Positions 13,822 through 21,700 of a stretch of 31,320 nt of DNA are shown piece by piece (position 1 is the first letter of the stretch; each line of letters opens with the position of its first letter). The DNA is from a virus: positions 1 to 31,320 of IMG/VR virus record IMGVR_UViG_3300034374_006109; one strand, given 5' to 3'. The translations under genes were made by a program, and so were the position numbers. The notes under the pieces were generated by a model. That model was not told the DNA's origin. It ran no database searches and was given only the letters and a program-made list of their open reading frames with translations.

Positions 13822-13829
13822 TATTTAGT
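13822..13829 (-). promoter_or_regulatory. Late promoter box ACTAAATA
   Basis: The minus strand reads ACTAAATA 28 bases before the ATG of the 386-residue gene. Confidence 0.5.
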
Positions 13830-13852
13830 TATAAAATATTGCACAAATTATA

Positions 13853-14080
13853 TTAAAATGAACCCCCATTAAAAAATCTTGGAATGGGTCCTAATTCTGA
13901 TTCTACTGTTCTAAGAAATTTTTCTGGTGTTGGTGTTTCTATAGAATCACTTAATTTGTCATCTGTGGAAACAACATCAAATTTTTCATCTGTGGCATTA
14001 TATTTTAGTATATGTTTATTTTTATTGCTATCTAAATTATTTAAATTTGTATCCAGCAAATCTCTTACTCTAGTTGGCAT
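13853..14080 (-). CDS. Small structural protein with GGSF tail (paralogue of next upstream gene)
   Basis: The protein has 75 residues. The core HILKYNATDEKFDVVSTDDK parallels LLMSYDSATDKFVLVTADEL in the upstream 104-residue protein. Both then have a Pro/acidic stretch, a short helix (KFLRTVESELG versus DFIDRLEEELI) and a Gly-Gly-Phe end (FFNGGSF versus LDAGGF). The LxYDxATDKFxxV segment occurs in phage structural proteins. Its ATG overlaps the upstream stop (TGATG), so the paralogues are translated together. It may be a small adaptor or decoration protein; no enzymatic motif is seen. Confidence 0.75.
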   Translation of the reverse strand: MPTRVRDLLDTNLNNLDSNKNKHILKYNATDEKFDVVSTDDKLSDSIETPTPEKFLRTVESELGPIPRFFNGGSF

Positions 14081-14394
14081 CAGAATCCTCCTGCATCCAA
14101 TTCTGTGACTGGAATTATAAGTTCTTCCTCTAATCTATCGATAAAATCATCTGGCAAATCATCATCATCAACTGAAGATAAAAGAAGTTCATCTGCTGTT
14201 ACTAAAACAAATTTATCAGTTGCACTATCATATGACATCAATAAACCATCTTTAGAAGCATCTAAAGTTCCAAATGAAGTATCGTTCATTTCTTTAATTA
14301 AACTGGGCTCTCTTACACTTTGAACAGATACTTTTGCTGGATCTTTCTTTTTTGCTACATTGTTAATTGACTGTGCTTTTCTGGCTATTGGCAT
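14080..14394 (-). CDS. Small structural protein with GGF tail
   Basis: The protein has 104 residues. A basic N-terminus (MPIARKAQSINNVAKKKDPA) precedes the LLMSYDSATDKFVLVTADEL segment, an acidic stretch (SSVDDDDLPDDF), a short helix and the end LDAGGF. It is paralogous to the 75-residue product that follows and sits 5 bases after the 112-residue gene. The basic head and acidic tail suggest binding to a larger structure through the head. The function is unknown; the virion context is inferred from the operon. Confidence 0.75.
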   Translation of the reverse strand: MPIARKAQSINNVAKKKDPAKVSVQSVREPSLIKEMNDTSFGTLDASKDGLLMSYDSATDKFVLVTADELLLSSVDDDDLPDDFIDRLEEELIIPVTELDAGGF

Positions 14395-14399
14395 GAGTT

Positions 14400-14738
14400 T
14401 TAACCGGTAGTAATTCCTGCTGTAACAAAGGCCATACCTTCAACTAATCTTGTGGTAGCACCTGATGGAGATACTAATCTTACATCATAAAGATGTCTAC
14501 CAGGTTTTAATCCAGAAGTAACTCCAGATGTCATAGCAATAGCAACTTCTCCTATAGATGATACTATACTCACAGTAAAGGAAGTTGATGTAGTTGCTCC
14601 TGGATGCTTTTTCAAAGTGGCAGCGGCAGAATATCCTGCAAGATTTGTCACAGATCCATCAGACTCAGTTGAAACAAAAGTTTCTGAGAAATCTACACCT
14701 TGTGGTATTGAAATATTAATGACTGGATTGACTGCCAT
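14400..14738 (-). CDS. Small Ig-like beta-sandwich virion protein
   Basis: The protein has 112 residues and beta-sandwich spacing: INISIPQGVDFSETFVSTES, LAGYSAAATLKKHPGATTST, SFTVSIVSSIGEVAIAMT, GRHLYDVRLVSPSGATTRLV, EGMAFVTAGITTG. The pattern (IxQGxDFxxTF ... GYSxxAxLKKH ... GRHLYDV...G.TRLVEGMAFVTPGIT) is that of small phage baseplate or fiber-associated proteins with an Ig-like N-terminal domain, related to BppU-type modules. It is the first gene after gp16 and begins the fiber cassette. A late box overlapping the gp16 stop lies 23 bases upstream. Confidence 0.8.
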   Translation of the reverse strand: MAVNPVINISIPQGVDFSETFVSTESDGSVTNLAGYSAAATLKKHPGATTSTSFTVSIVSSIGEVAIAMTSGVTSGLKPGRHLYDVRLVSPSGATTRLVEGMAFVTAGITTG

Positions 14739-14759
14739 CGTAAGTATTATATTTTTTAA

Positions 14760-15200
14760 CTATTTAGTTTCTTCCTGGTCTTTATTTTGTTTTAGTAATT
14801 TTGACAATTCGGCAGTTGAACCAACAAACAATGCATTTGTAACATTTGTTGGTCCTTTTGCTACTGTCTCTTCTTCAACATCTTTAAGTTTTTTCTGCAG
14901 TTCCATCAACTTATCAGTTGCGTCTGCAACATTCTTGATTAACTGACCTGCAACTTCATATGCTCTAGGCATTTCACTCTCTTGAGCAAGTTCAAGAATA
15001 CCATTAATTGCTTCTTGTCCCTTTTCAATAATAGAATATAAATTACCTCTAGTATACTCATAATCCTTCTTGACATCTTCTGTAGAAGATGCTGAAGTTG
15101 AAATATGTTTTGGTGTATCCTTTACTGGTTCCGTAGAAACGATGTCTGCAGCAACATCAAAAGTTTCATTGAGTTCATCAAAATTTTTTGTCATTTTCAT
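14760..15200 (-). CDS. 16: Terminase small subunit gp16
   Basis: The protein has 146 residues (T4 gp16 has 164). After a variable N-terminus, residues 45-110 are helical (YEYTRGNLYSIIEKGQEAIN, GILELAQESEMPRAYEVAGQ, LIKNVADATDKLMELQKKL), forming the coiled-coil hairpin that assembles into a ring. Residues 115-132 read KGPTNVTNALFVGSTAEL, a stretch I know from cyanophage gp16 proteins. In T4, gp16 recognises DNA and regulates the large terminase gp17 during packaging into the prohead. The gene follows gp15 as in T4, with 7 bases between. gp17 is expected next, but here fiber genes follow, so gp17 is probably beyond the window. Confidence 0.88.
   Translation of the reverse strand: MKMTKNFDELNETFDVAADIVSTEPVKDTPKHISTSASSTEDVKKDYEYTRGNLYSIIEKGQEAINGILELAQESEMPRAYEVAGQLIKNVADATDKLMELQKKLKDVEEETVAKGPTNVTNALFVGSTAELSKLLKQNKDQEETK
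14761..14768 (-). promoter_or_regulatory. Late promoter box ACTAAATA overlapping gp16 stop
   Basis: The minus strand reads ACTAAATAG. The final TAG is the gp16 stop codon. It lies 23 bases before the ATG of the 112-residue gene, so it could start transcription of the fiber cassette separately from gp16. Confidence 0.5.
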
Positions 15201-15207
15201 TTCTCTA

Positions 15208-16209
15208 TCAATAACTTATACTGAAACCAAAGTCATCTCCGTCTTGAATGAGTGCATCATCCGCATTTGTAATAGACTTAATAGCCTCTCCTTTGACATG
15301 CTTAGTTGGGGTTGTCTTATCTTGTCCTCTTTTGACCTTAATGCTGTCAGTAAGAACATCAAGCACATACAATTCTTCACCATCCAGTTCAATATATGTA
15401 TTTTCCGTAATTGTGGAAGAGTCTGCAACCTTGAATACAACATCAACATCTTCAATATCTTGATCAAGAGTTGTGAGAACTGTGCCCGTATAATTCTTAA
15501 TTGCTCTTGGTTCAACAGCGTATGTAAGATCTCTTTGTGGAGTTCCTGTTCCAGTAGATCCAGCAACATATCCAATAGATACCTTTTTGACAATATCGGC
15601 ATTTGCAGAAGCAACAGGGCCAAACAAATAAGTCTTTGCACTAAATCTTAAAGTGTAGACAAGTGCTCTCCGTGCAGAAAAATCTCCCTCATAATCATCA
15701 CTCATACTAATGCTTTCAAGCGTGACGGGAATATCTCTTTTTTCGCCAATAGATTCTACCAAATTGACCGACATCGTATATGCTGGTTGAAAATAAGGTA
15801 AAATTTGCTCAATAATTTGAAGCATATCATCATTTAATTTAGTCATAATAGCCAGTTCAAACTCCATATTGTATGGAACTGGCATATATGCAGTTTGAAT
15901 TGAAGTCTTATTAGATGTAAGTGCTTTTTTAAACTTTTGAGTTTGCGTTACTTTTCTAGACGGATCATATGTAAGACCAATAAACTCAAATGACATTCTA
16001 GGCAAAGAAAGAGATACTGATTTGTTTAAATCAGGTTGTTGATTAATTCTTGCTAAGAATTTCTGCGTAGGACCATACGCCAAAGGAACTCTAAACTGGT
16101 TATTTATATTACCAGATGAATCTTCTTGTTTAATTTCTATATCATTAAACAGAGAACCGAATGATATAATGGTTCTTCTAAAAATTTCGTTATAAAAATA
16201 TTCAAACAT
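15208..16209 (-). CDS. 15: Tail sheath stabilizer / completion protein gp15
   Basis: The protein has 333 residues (T4 gp15 has 272). The N-terminus MFEYFYNEIFRRTIISFGSL, then FRVPLAYGPTQKFLARINQQ, LPRMSFEFIGLTYDPSRKV and MPVPYNMEFELAIMTKLNDD are hallmark gp15 segments, and QILPYFQPAYTMSVNL continues the match. gp15 forms the hexameric ring that caps the finished tail and holds the sheath before head joining. Residues about 259-312 (STITENTYIELDGEELYVLD, SIKVKRGQDKTTPTKHVKG) form an extra module also seen in the gp7-position and giant proteins, and they account for the added length. The end DGDDFGFSISY is intact. A CATAAATA late box lies 25 bases upstream of the ATG. Confidence 0.92.
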   Translation of the reverse strand: MFEYFYNEIFRRTIISFGSLFNDIEIKQEDSSGNINNQFRVPLAYGPTQKFLARINQQPDLNKSVSLSLPRMSFEFIGLTYDPSRKVTQTQKFKKALTSNKTSIQTAYMPVPYNMEFELAIMTKLNDDMLQIIEQILPYFQPAYTMSVNLVESIGEKRDIPVTLESISMSDDYEGDFSARRALVYTLRFSAKTYLFGPVASANADIVKKVSIGYVAGSTGTGTPQRDLTYAVEPRAIKNYTGTVLTTLDQDIEDVDVVFKVADSSTITENTYIELDGEELYVLDVLTDSIKVKRGQDKTTPTKHVKGEAIKSITNADDALIQDGDDFGFSISY

Positions 16210-16233
16210 TGGAACGGTTCTTTGTTTAACTAT

Positions 16234-16241
16234 TATTTATG
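16234..16241 (-). promoter_or_regulatory. Late promoter box CATAAATA
   Basis: The minus strand reads CATAAATA in the 35-base gap between gp14 and gp15, 25 bases before the gp15 ATG. Confidence 0.5.
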
Positions 16242-16244
16242 AAC

Positions 16245-17660
16245 TTAGGGCATACCGAATGGATTTCTCTCACTGAAGTCAATAATACTATCTGCTTCAT
16301 TCTCTATTTCTTCATTTGAAGTGAATCCTGTTTCTGGATAAGATGCGGAAGCAAGTTTGTAACTTGCTGAAGAAGCAGAGCCGACAATTTGCTCCCCAAC
16401 AACAAAATCTCCATCTGCTCTGTAGATTTCTAATGAACTTCCGTCTGCAACCCAATTGAGAACTCTTGCTGTAGATCCAGAAATAGAACCGGTAACAATT
16501 TCGTTCTTCTGGAAAGTTCCAACTCCAATCTGATTTGGTGCTGCAATAGTGATAGTTGGTGGTTCGGTATATCCCAGACCAGCATTAGTAAGATAAATCG
16601 CACTAATTGATCCAGCAGCACTAACAACAACTGTTGCAGCTGCAGAAACTGTTGAAATTCCACTGAATGTTACAAATGGTGCAGTTGCTGTTGTATAACC
16701 AGAACCGCCACCAGTAATAGTAACAATTCCAAGAACACCATTTCCAATAAATGCGGTTGCAGCAGCTCCAACACCATCACCGACAAATCTAACTGAAGGA
16801 GAAACTGTATAACCAGAACCTGGATTTGTAAGAAGAACTCTTTGAATAGATTCTGCGACTGGATTTGCGTTGAGTTCGCAGGCAACAATTCCAGAAATTC
16901 TCTCCGCAGTTGCTATTCCAGTTACACCTGGAGAGGATGATATTGCAACTCTTGGATTGTAAGTATATCCGCCGCCACGATTTGTGACACTAATTTGTCT
17001 AATACCGCCATCAGAAATATACCCTACAGTTGCTAATGCAGTTGTTCCAACCCCAACAAGACTTAGGAGTGTTGTCATTGCATCACCACCCAGAAGTTCT
17101 GAATCAGAAGCACCTAAAGTTCCCGCAATCGAATCATCAATTTCAGCAATATCAGTATCGATAACTTCGTTTTCGTATCTGAAGAGTTCACACTTTACTG
17201 TATATACGTATCCTTTCTGTAACTGATAGAAAGGTTTTTCGTGCTCTACAAACTTAATTTCAAATAATCTATCCCCAAGAGGGAAATAAATTAGGTCACC
17301 TTCTTTAGGCCTATTGCTAATTTTTATATTATCTTTTCCTGCTAAAAGTGGAGAAATATAATTCTCAAATCTTTCTTTTGAAATTGTGAGAGTTATTTCT
17401 TGAGTTGATTGGATTCCAAATTTAGATAAAATTGTTGTCTGATCGCCATATCCCTCAAAGTTTTCTACATATGCTTCAATTGGATGGGCTTCATCAAACT
17501 CAGATTCAATAACTTCTCTAATAACAGTTTTTTCTGTAATAAATTTTCTGGGCATATAATGAACTTCAACTCCATACATACGAAGTTGTTCATTAATTAA
17601 GTCCTGAATCAGATTCTGTTCTGATGGAGCACCTTGAAGAAAGAAAGGATTTAATGCCAT
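16245..17660 (-). CDS. 14: Neck protein gp14 with inserted repeats
   Basis: The protein has 471 residues (T4 gp14 has 256). Residues 1-175 carry the gp14 pattern: NPFFLQGAPSEQNLIQDLIN, EQLRMYGVEVHYMPRKF, LSKFGIQSTQEITLTISKER, PKEGDLIYFPLGDRLFEIKF. The C-terminus EIENEADSIIDFSERNPFG is also typical. Between them, residues about 215-375 hold four GxGYT repeats (GGGYTYNPRV, GSGYTVSPSV, GSGYTTATAP, GLGYTEPPTI), and residues about 380-430 hold a NEIVTGSISGSTARVLNW module. These inserts explain the extra length. gp14 joins gp13 in the neck that connects head and tail. Its start lies 4 bases after the gp13 stop. Confidence 0.92.
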   Translation of the reverse strand: MALNPFFLQGAPSEQNLIQDLINEQLRMYGVEVHYMPRKFITEKTVIREVIESEFDEAHPIEAYVENFEGYGDQTTILSKFGIQSTQEITLTISKERFENYISPLLAGKDNIKISNRPKEGDLIYFPLGDRLFEIKFVEHEKPFYQLQKGYVYTVKCELFRYENEVIDTDIAEIDDSIAGTLGASDSELLGGDAMTTLLSLVGVGTTALATVGYISDGGIRQISVTNRGGGYTYNPRVAISSSPGVTGIATAERISGIVACELNANPVAESIQRVLLTNPGSGYTVSPSVRFVGDGVGAAATAFIGNGVLGIVTITGGGSGYTTATAPFVTFSGISTVSAAATVVVSAAGSISAIYLTNAGLGYTEPPTITIAAPNQIGVGTFQKNEIVTGSISGSTARVLNWVADGSSLEIYRADGDFVVGEQIVGSASSASYKLASASYPETGFTSNEEIENEADSIIDFSERNPFGMP

Positions 17661-17664
17661 AATA

Positions 17665-18519
17665 TCAACCGATCATATCGAATGGTGGGAGTTCATATGT
17701 ATTTGACATCTTCTCCATTATTTTTTCTAAGTCTTTTTCTGCATCATCATACATTTGTCTACCATTTAATTCAACACCACCTGGAAGTTTAACTCCAGTA
17801 AACTTCATCATATTCATTCCCCATTGCCTCTTAATTAAAGCGGTGAGATATGGTTTGATGAATGAATCATTCCAAACTCTAGCATAATCATTTGGATCTA
17901 ATGTTGAATGGCATTGGATAATAAGATAATCATCAGCATTAACAGAACCCCAATCAAGATCCAAATATAATCGGTCTTGTCGCTTATTAAATCGTATTTG
18001 TTTATCAGTTGTCAATAAGAAATTGATATCTTCCAAATATGTCTTTGTCATTGCATAGGTCAACATCTCAGTTGCGCCCCAATAGTAGATATCATTAAGG
18101 AACATTTGATATCTAACACTGAACATATTGTTCGTTACTGTATTTGTCCCATCAAAATGAAACAATTTAGTAACACCAATTATATTTGGCGGAACTTGTA
18201 AATAATTGCTATTTTCTTCAAAAGTAAAAGTAGTAGCAGAACTATCTCCTGCAATTGTTACTGATGCTGTAGTTGTAGCAATACCTACTGCGGTGTTACT
18301 ACCACCTCTAGTTCTTCCCCTATCAATATCACTTTGAGTAATTTTATACTTATAATATGTTTCGTATACACCATCAAAATGTCTTTCTTGAAAAAACTGA
18401 ATGGCGTCATCTACCAGGTCATCAATCTGCTCATCAGCCACATTGATTTCAAGAACAGGATATCCAAGTTGTCTTTTGCAGTAGTCTATAAGCTCCTGCC
18501 TAGTAGATGGTTGTGCCAT
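17665..18519 (-). CDS. 13: Neck protein gp13
   Basis: The protein has 284 residues (T4 gp13 has 309). Residues 7-50 (RQELIDYCKRQLGYPVLEIN, VADEQIDDLVDDAIQFFQER, HFDG) match the T4 gp13 N-terminus in order and spacing: LGxPxxxxxxxxxQIxDxxxxAxxxxxEYHFDG. The middle has NYLQVPPNIIGVTKLFHF and RYQMFLNDIYYWGATEML, and the C-terminal half has FIKPYLTALIKRQWGMNMMK and FTGVKLPGGVELNGRQMYDD, conserved in marine gp13 proteins. gp13 binds the portal and completes the head before tail attachment. The start has AAGGAG 10 bases before the ATG and a late box ACTAAATA upstream. Confidence 0.92.
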   Translation of the reverse strand: MAQPSTRQELIDYCKRQLGYPVLEINVADEQIDDLVDDAIQFFQERHFDGVYETYYKYKITQSDIDRGRTRGGSNTAVGIATTTASVTIAGDSSATTFTFEENSNYLQVPPNIIGVTKLFHFDGTNTVTNNMFSVRYQMFLNDIYYWGATEMLTYAMTKTYLEDINFLLTTDKQIRFNKRQDRLYLDLDWGSVNADDYLIIQCHSTLDPNDYARVWNDSFIKPYLTALIKRQWGMNMMKFTGVKLPGGVELNGRQMYDDAEKDLEKIMEKMSNTYELPPFDMIG

Positions 18520-18542
18520 TTACACATTTCTCCTTATACTGA

Positions 18543-18550
18543 TATTTAGT
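18543..18550 (-). promoter_or_regulatory. Late promoter box ACTAAATA overlapping a stop codon
   Basis: The minus strand reads ACTAAATA. The TAA inside is the stop of the 76-residue gene. It lies 23 bases before the gp13 ATG, so it could drive gp13, gp14 and onward. Confidence 0.5.
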
Positions 18551-18776
18551 CTTGTTTTCTTGCCAGGTCTAGCAAAAGAGACTTAATTTCACTCAAATCA
18601 TTTTTAATATCGTTGACATCAGTTTCAAGTTGTTCAACTCGTTCTGCTTTTGAGGCATTTTTCTTTCTTGCCTTCATATATTCATCATACTCAGACTTGC
18701 TAGTGTTGAGTATTGCATTGGTTCGAGGATCCCTGACTAAACTCAGGTGATCCTTTACTTTTACGTATTCGTTCAT
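18546..18776 (-). CDS. Small coiled-coil protein upstream of gp13
   Basis: The protein has 76 residues. The N-terminus (VKDHLSLVRDPRTNAILNTS, KSEYDEYMKARKKNASKAE) leads into a heptad-type helix (RVEQLETDVNDIKNDLSEIK, SLLLDLARKQD) that should form a coiled coil. The VxDHxxLxRDxxTxAIxN pattern with a C-terminal coiled coil is familiar from small proteins next to gp13 in marine T4-like phages. It starts 2 bases after the giant structural gene. It may be a trimeric whisker or connector piece, in the position held by wac (fibritin) in T4, but no homology to wac is visible. Confidence 0.75.
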   Translation of the reverse strand: MNEYVKVKDHLSLVRDPRTNAILNTSKSEYDEYMKARKKNASKAERVEQLETDVNDIKNDLSEIKSLLLDLARKQD

Positions 18777-18778
18777 AA

Positions 18779-21700
18779 TTATGCAAGAGCGATAACTCTA
18801 AGATCTCTAAGAGAAGGTGGATATGATTGACTTGTAGAAGTCATTACGAGTTTGATTCTAAAGTGCTTGAATGATGGAAGATTATCTCTCGTAAAGGTGA
18901 AATCTTGGAAAGAATCGGCAATTTCACCAACAGTTGCCTGAATCAACTCAACATATGAATCAGATTTTCCATTACAATCTTCAAGATTGATGATTTCTCC
19001 CTTATCATTTAGATTATCCCATCCTGGGAATGGAACAAAGATAGGATCAAATCCAGAATCATTACCGAGAGCATAAAATGCTCTAATATCAGTATATGGA
19101 TTCATGTGAGCAGAAGTAATAATCTTAATTGAAGTTGCTGCATTCTCAAGACCCATCTCTTTAGAGATGTACTGGAATGAAGAAGGATCTCCCTCAATAC
19201 CAGAAACTCTTGAGTCCGTCGCAAAATCTTCAATAACACTATTGACTCTATTTGAAGTCAAAATAGTACTAACTCTTTGGCCATCAATTACGGGCGACAA
19301 GCGACTATCCGTGGTGGATAATTGAAGACTCATATTAAATGCTTTGTTTCCAGGAAGAGTTGTCAGAAGATTTGCTGAATTGACATCAGAAGTAATAATT
19401 CGTGTAGATGACAGATAATTTGGTTTGTTTAGAGAAATTGACTCAAAACCATTGTCAAGGAATGAAATTTCATTTCCACTCAAACTCTTACCAGTTACTG
19501 TTCTAATTGTTGCCGAAATATTAGTTCCTTCTGGAGTAATATTTTGAACAATTGGTGTAATAATTTCATAAGGCATATTTTGTGTTGCCTTGATACCAAA
19601 TCCACCAGCAGACTTGTTTTCCCTCACAAACAGTTTTGGCCATCCAGATGAGGCAGTTCTATCTGCACCATCAGCAGACATATCAATCTTCAATCTATAG
19701 TGATCATACCCAATTGAATCAGCAACAGTAGAATCTGCAAGTTCATGCGACTTATTGATTCTTCTGAGAGAAACTCCATTAAGTTCATATCTATAAACAG
19801 GAGTTCCGACAGGATAATCTTTAGGATCGCTACCTCTAGTAATTGTTCCTCCGATAGAACCAGAAGTTGCTGTTGTAAATCCGATAATTTCATCTCCAAT
19901 CAGAAGATAACCAACATTTGTAGTTCCAACACCAACGCTCTCAAATTGCTGGAACAAACTACCGTTATCTACTGAAAGTGCCCCAGTAGAATCTGCAGTA
20001 TATGCTGTAGTCAATTTAGTTGGTTTTGTATCTGGCGCGACCCCAGAGATAGTAACCGTATTGCCATCATCATACATTCCATGATTCTTATGGTTAACTT
20101 TGAAATGAAGTCCATCATTTTCAACGGTAATTTCTGTTGGTCTTGTCCATGGACCAATAGGACCACCAGAAGAGTAATTTAGTGTTGTTGTGACACCAGA
20201 ATTATTAATAAACTGAATTGTATTACCAACACCAGTGAGGAAGTCTCCCTGGACATTATCGAGAATCAGTTCACTGCTGCTTCCTATAGATGTTATAGAG
20301 AGTCTAGCTCCAGCACCAAGATTATTAGTTCCAATGGTAGTGATTCCCAAAACATCACCAACTTGATAACCAGAACCACCTCCAGATGGAGTTGAAATTG
20401 TAGCAAATCCGATAGTTCCATCAGAAGTTACTTGAACATCTGCTGTGGCATTTCTACCATTTCCAGTTACTGTAGTGAGAGCAACACCAGTATATGTAAA
20501 TGGTCCAGTGTAACCAATACCAGCATTGATCACATTCATATTTCCAACAGCAGTTCCTGCAGTTCCTACGAAATTAGCGGTAGCATCTGAGCCAATCTGG
20601 ATAACCGTATTGCCAATTGTCAAATCTGGATCATTGAATGTCGTAGAAAGACCAACTCTAATTTTCTTAGAGTTCATGGAAAGTGCATTGCCAAGAAGGG
20701 TAGGAATTTGTCCATTACCCTCTTTAAGTTGTGGATTGTAGAACTCTACAGAACCATTCTCAATAAAGTCTGCTCTGTAAAGAGTAAACTTAAGGTCTTC
20801 CCACTGACTTGGTTCCCAAGTAGATGCATTCTGAGACTTGAATAATGAACCAAGATATGGTTGATTAGAAATAAATGTATTGGTGAGAAGATCATTTTCA
20901 CCAACTCTTGAAACATATACACTATATTTGGTAGAATTTGATGCGACGCAGATAGCATAATCTTTTCCTCTACCCTCTAAGTAAACTGGTGCTTTAAACT
21001 CAAAAGTAGTTGCAACAGATCCATCACCAGAAATATTGACCTGATCTGGGTCTAAAGTTACTTCAGAGAATGGGAGAATTTTCTGAGTTGGCAGACCATT
21101 ATTCATAGTCCTGATTTGAAGAGTTACTGGAACATCAGAATCATCTTTTGATCTAAAGAAGATATCGCACTTGGTGAGATAAATTCCAGTATCATCGTCT
21201 ACCAAGAAAGACTGTGCAAGTGGATCGTACCAATAATGAACTCTTTGTTGAATTGGACGACTAAGAATTGTGCGACTATTAACTAACTGAGTTCCAGTTG
21301 TTCTAGAAACTGATCTACTATCAAATTCAAGTTTGTTCTGAATTCTAGCATTTCTGACAGAAACGATACTTTCTTGAATAGATTCGATAGTTCCACTGGA
21401 TACATATCCCTCCTCTGCAATTGTTGTTGCAGTTTCTTGATTGTTAGTGCTACTGTTGACAAATGTGAGAACTCTTGTTCCCGTCTCAAATCTTGGATTC
21501 GTGCTTACATTTGGATCAGGAATAAAGAAACTTCCTTGAAGTGATGATGTAATATCAGAGATGAGTTTTACATCGGTGATTGTTGCTTGAGCCCCACTAG
21601 TTTTGCCTACAAGAGTCATGTTTCTCTCGACATAACCGAAGAAATCTCCTTGTGGTTGGTTTGCGAGAGAGAATGTATCTACATTAAGAATCGTGGATGT

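Noticed and set aside
15070-15651. Plus-strand open frame of 193 codons opposite gp15 and gp16
   Set aside because: It lies antisense to two well-recognised genes and has a biased Ser/Cys/Asn composition typical of a shadow frame.
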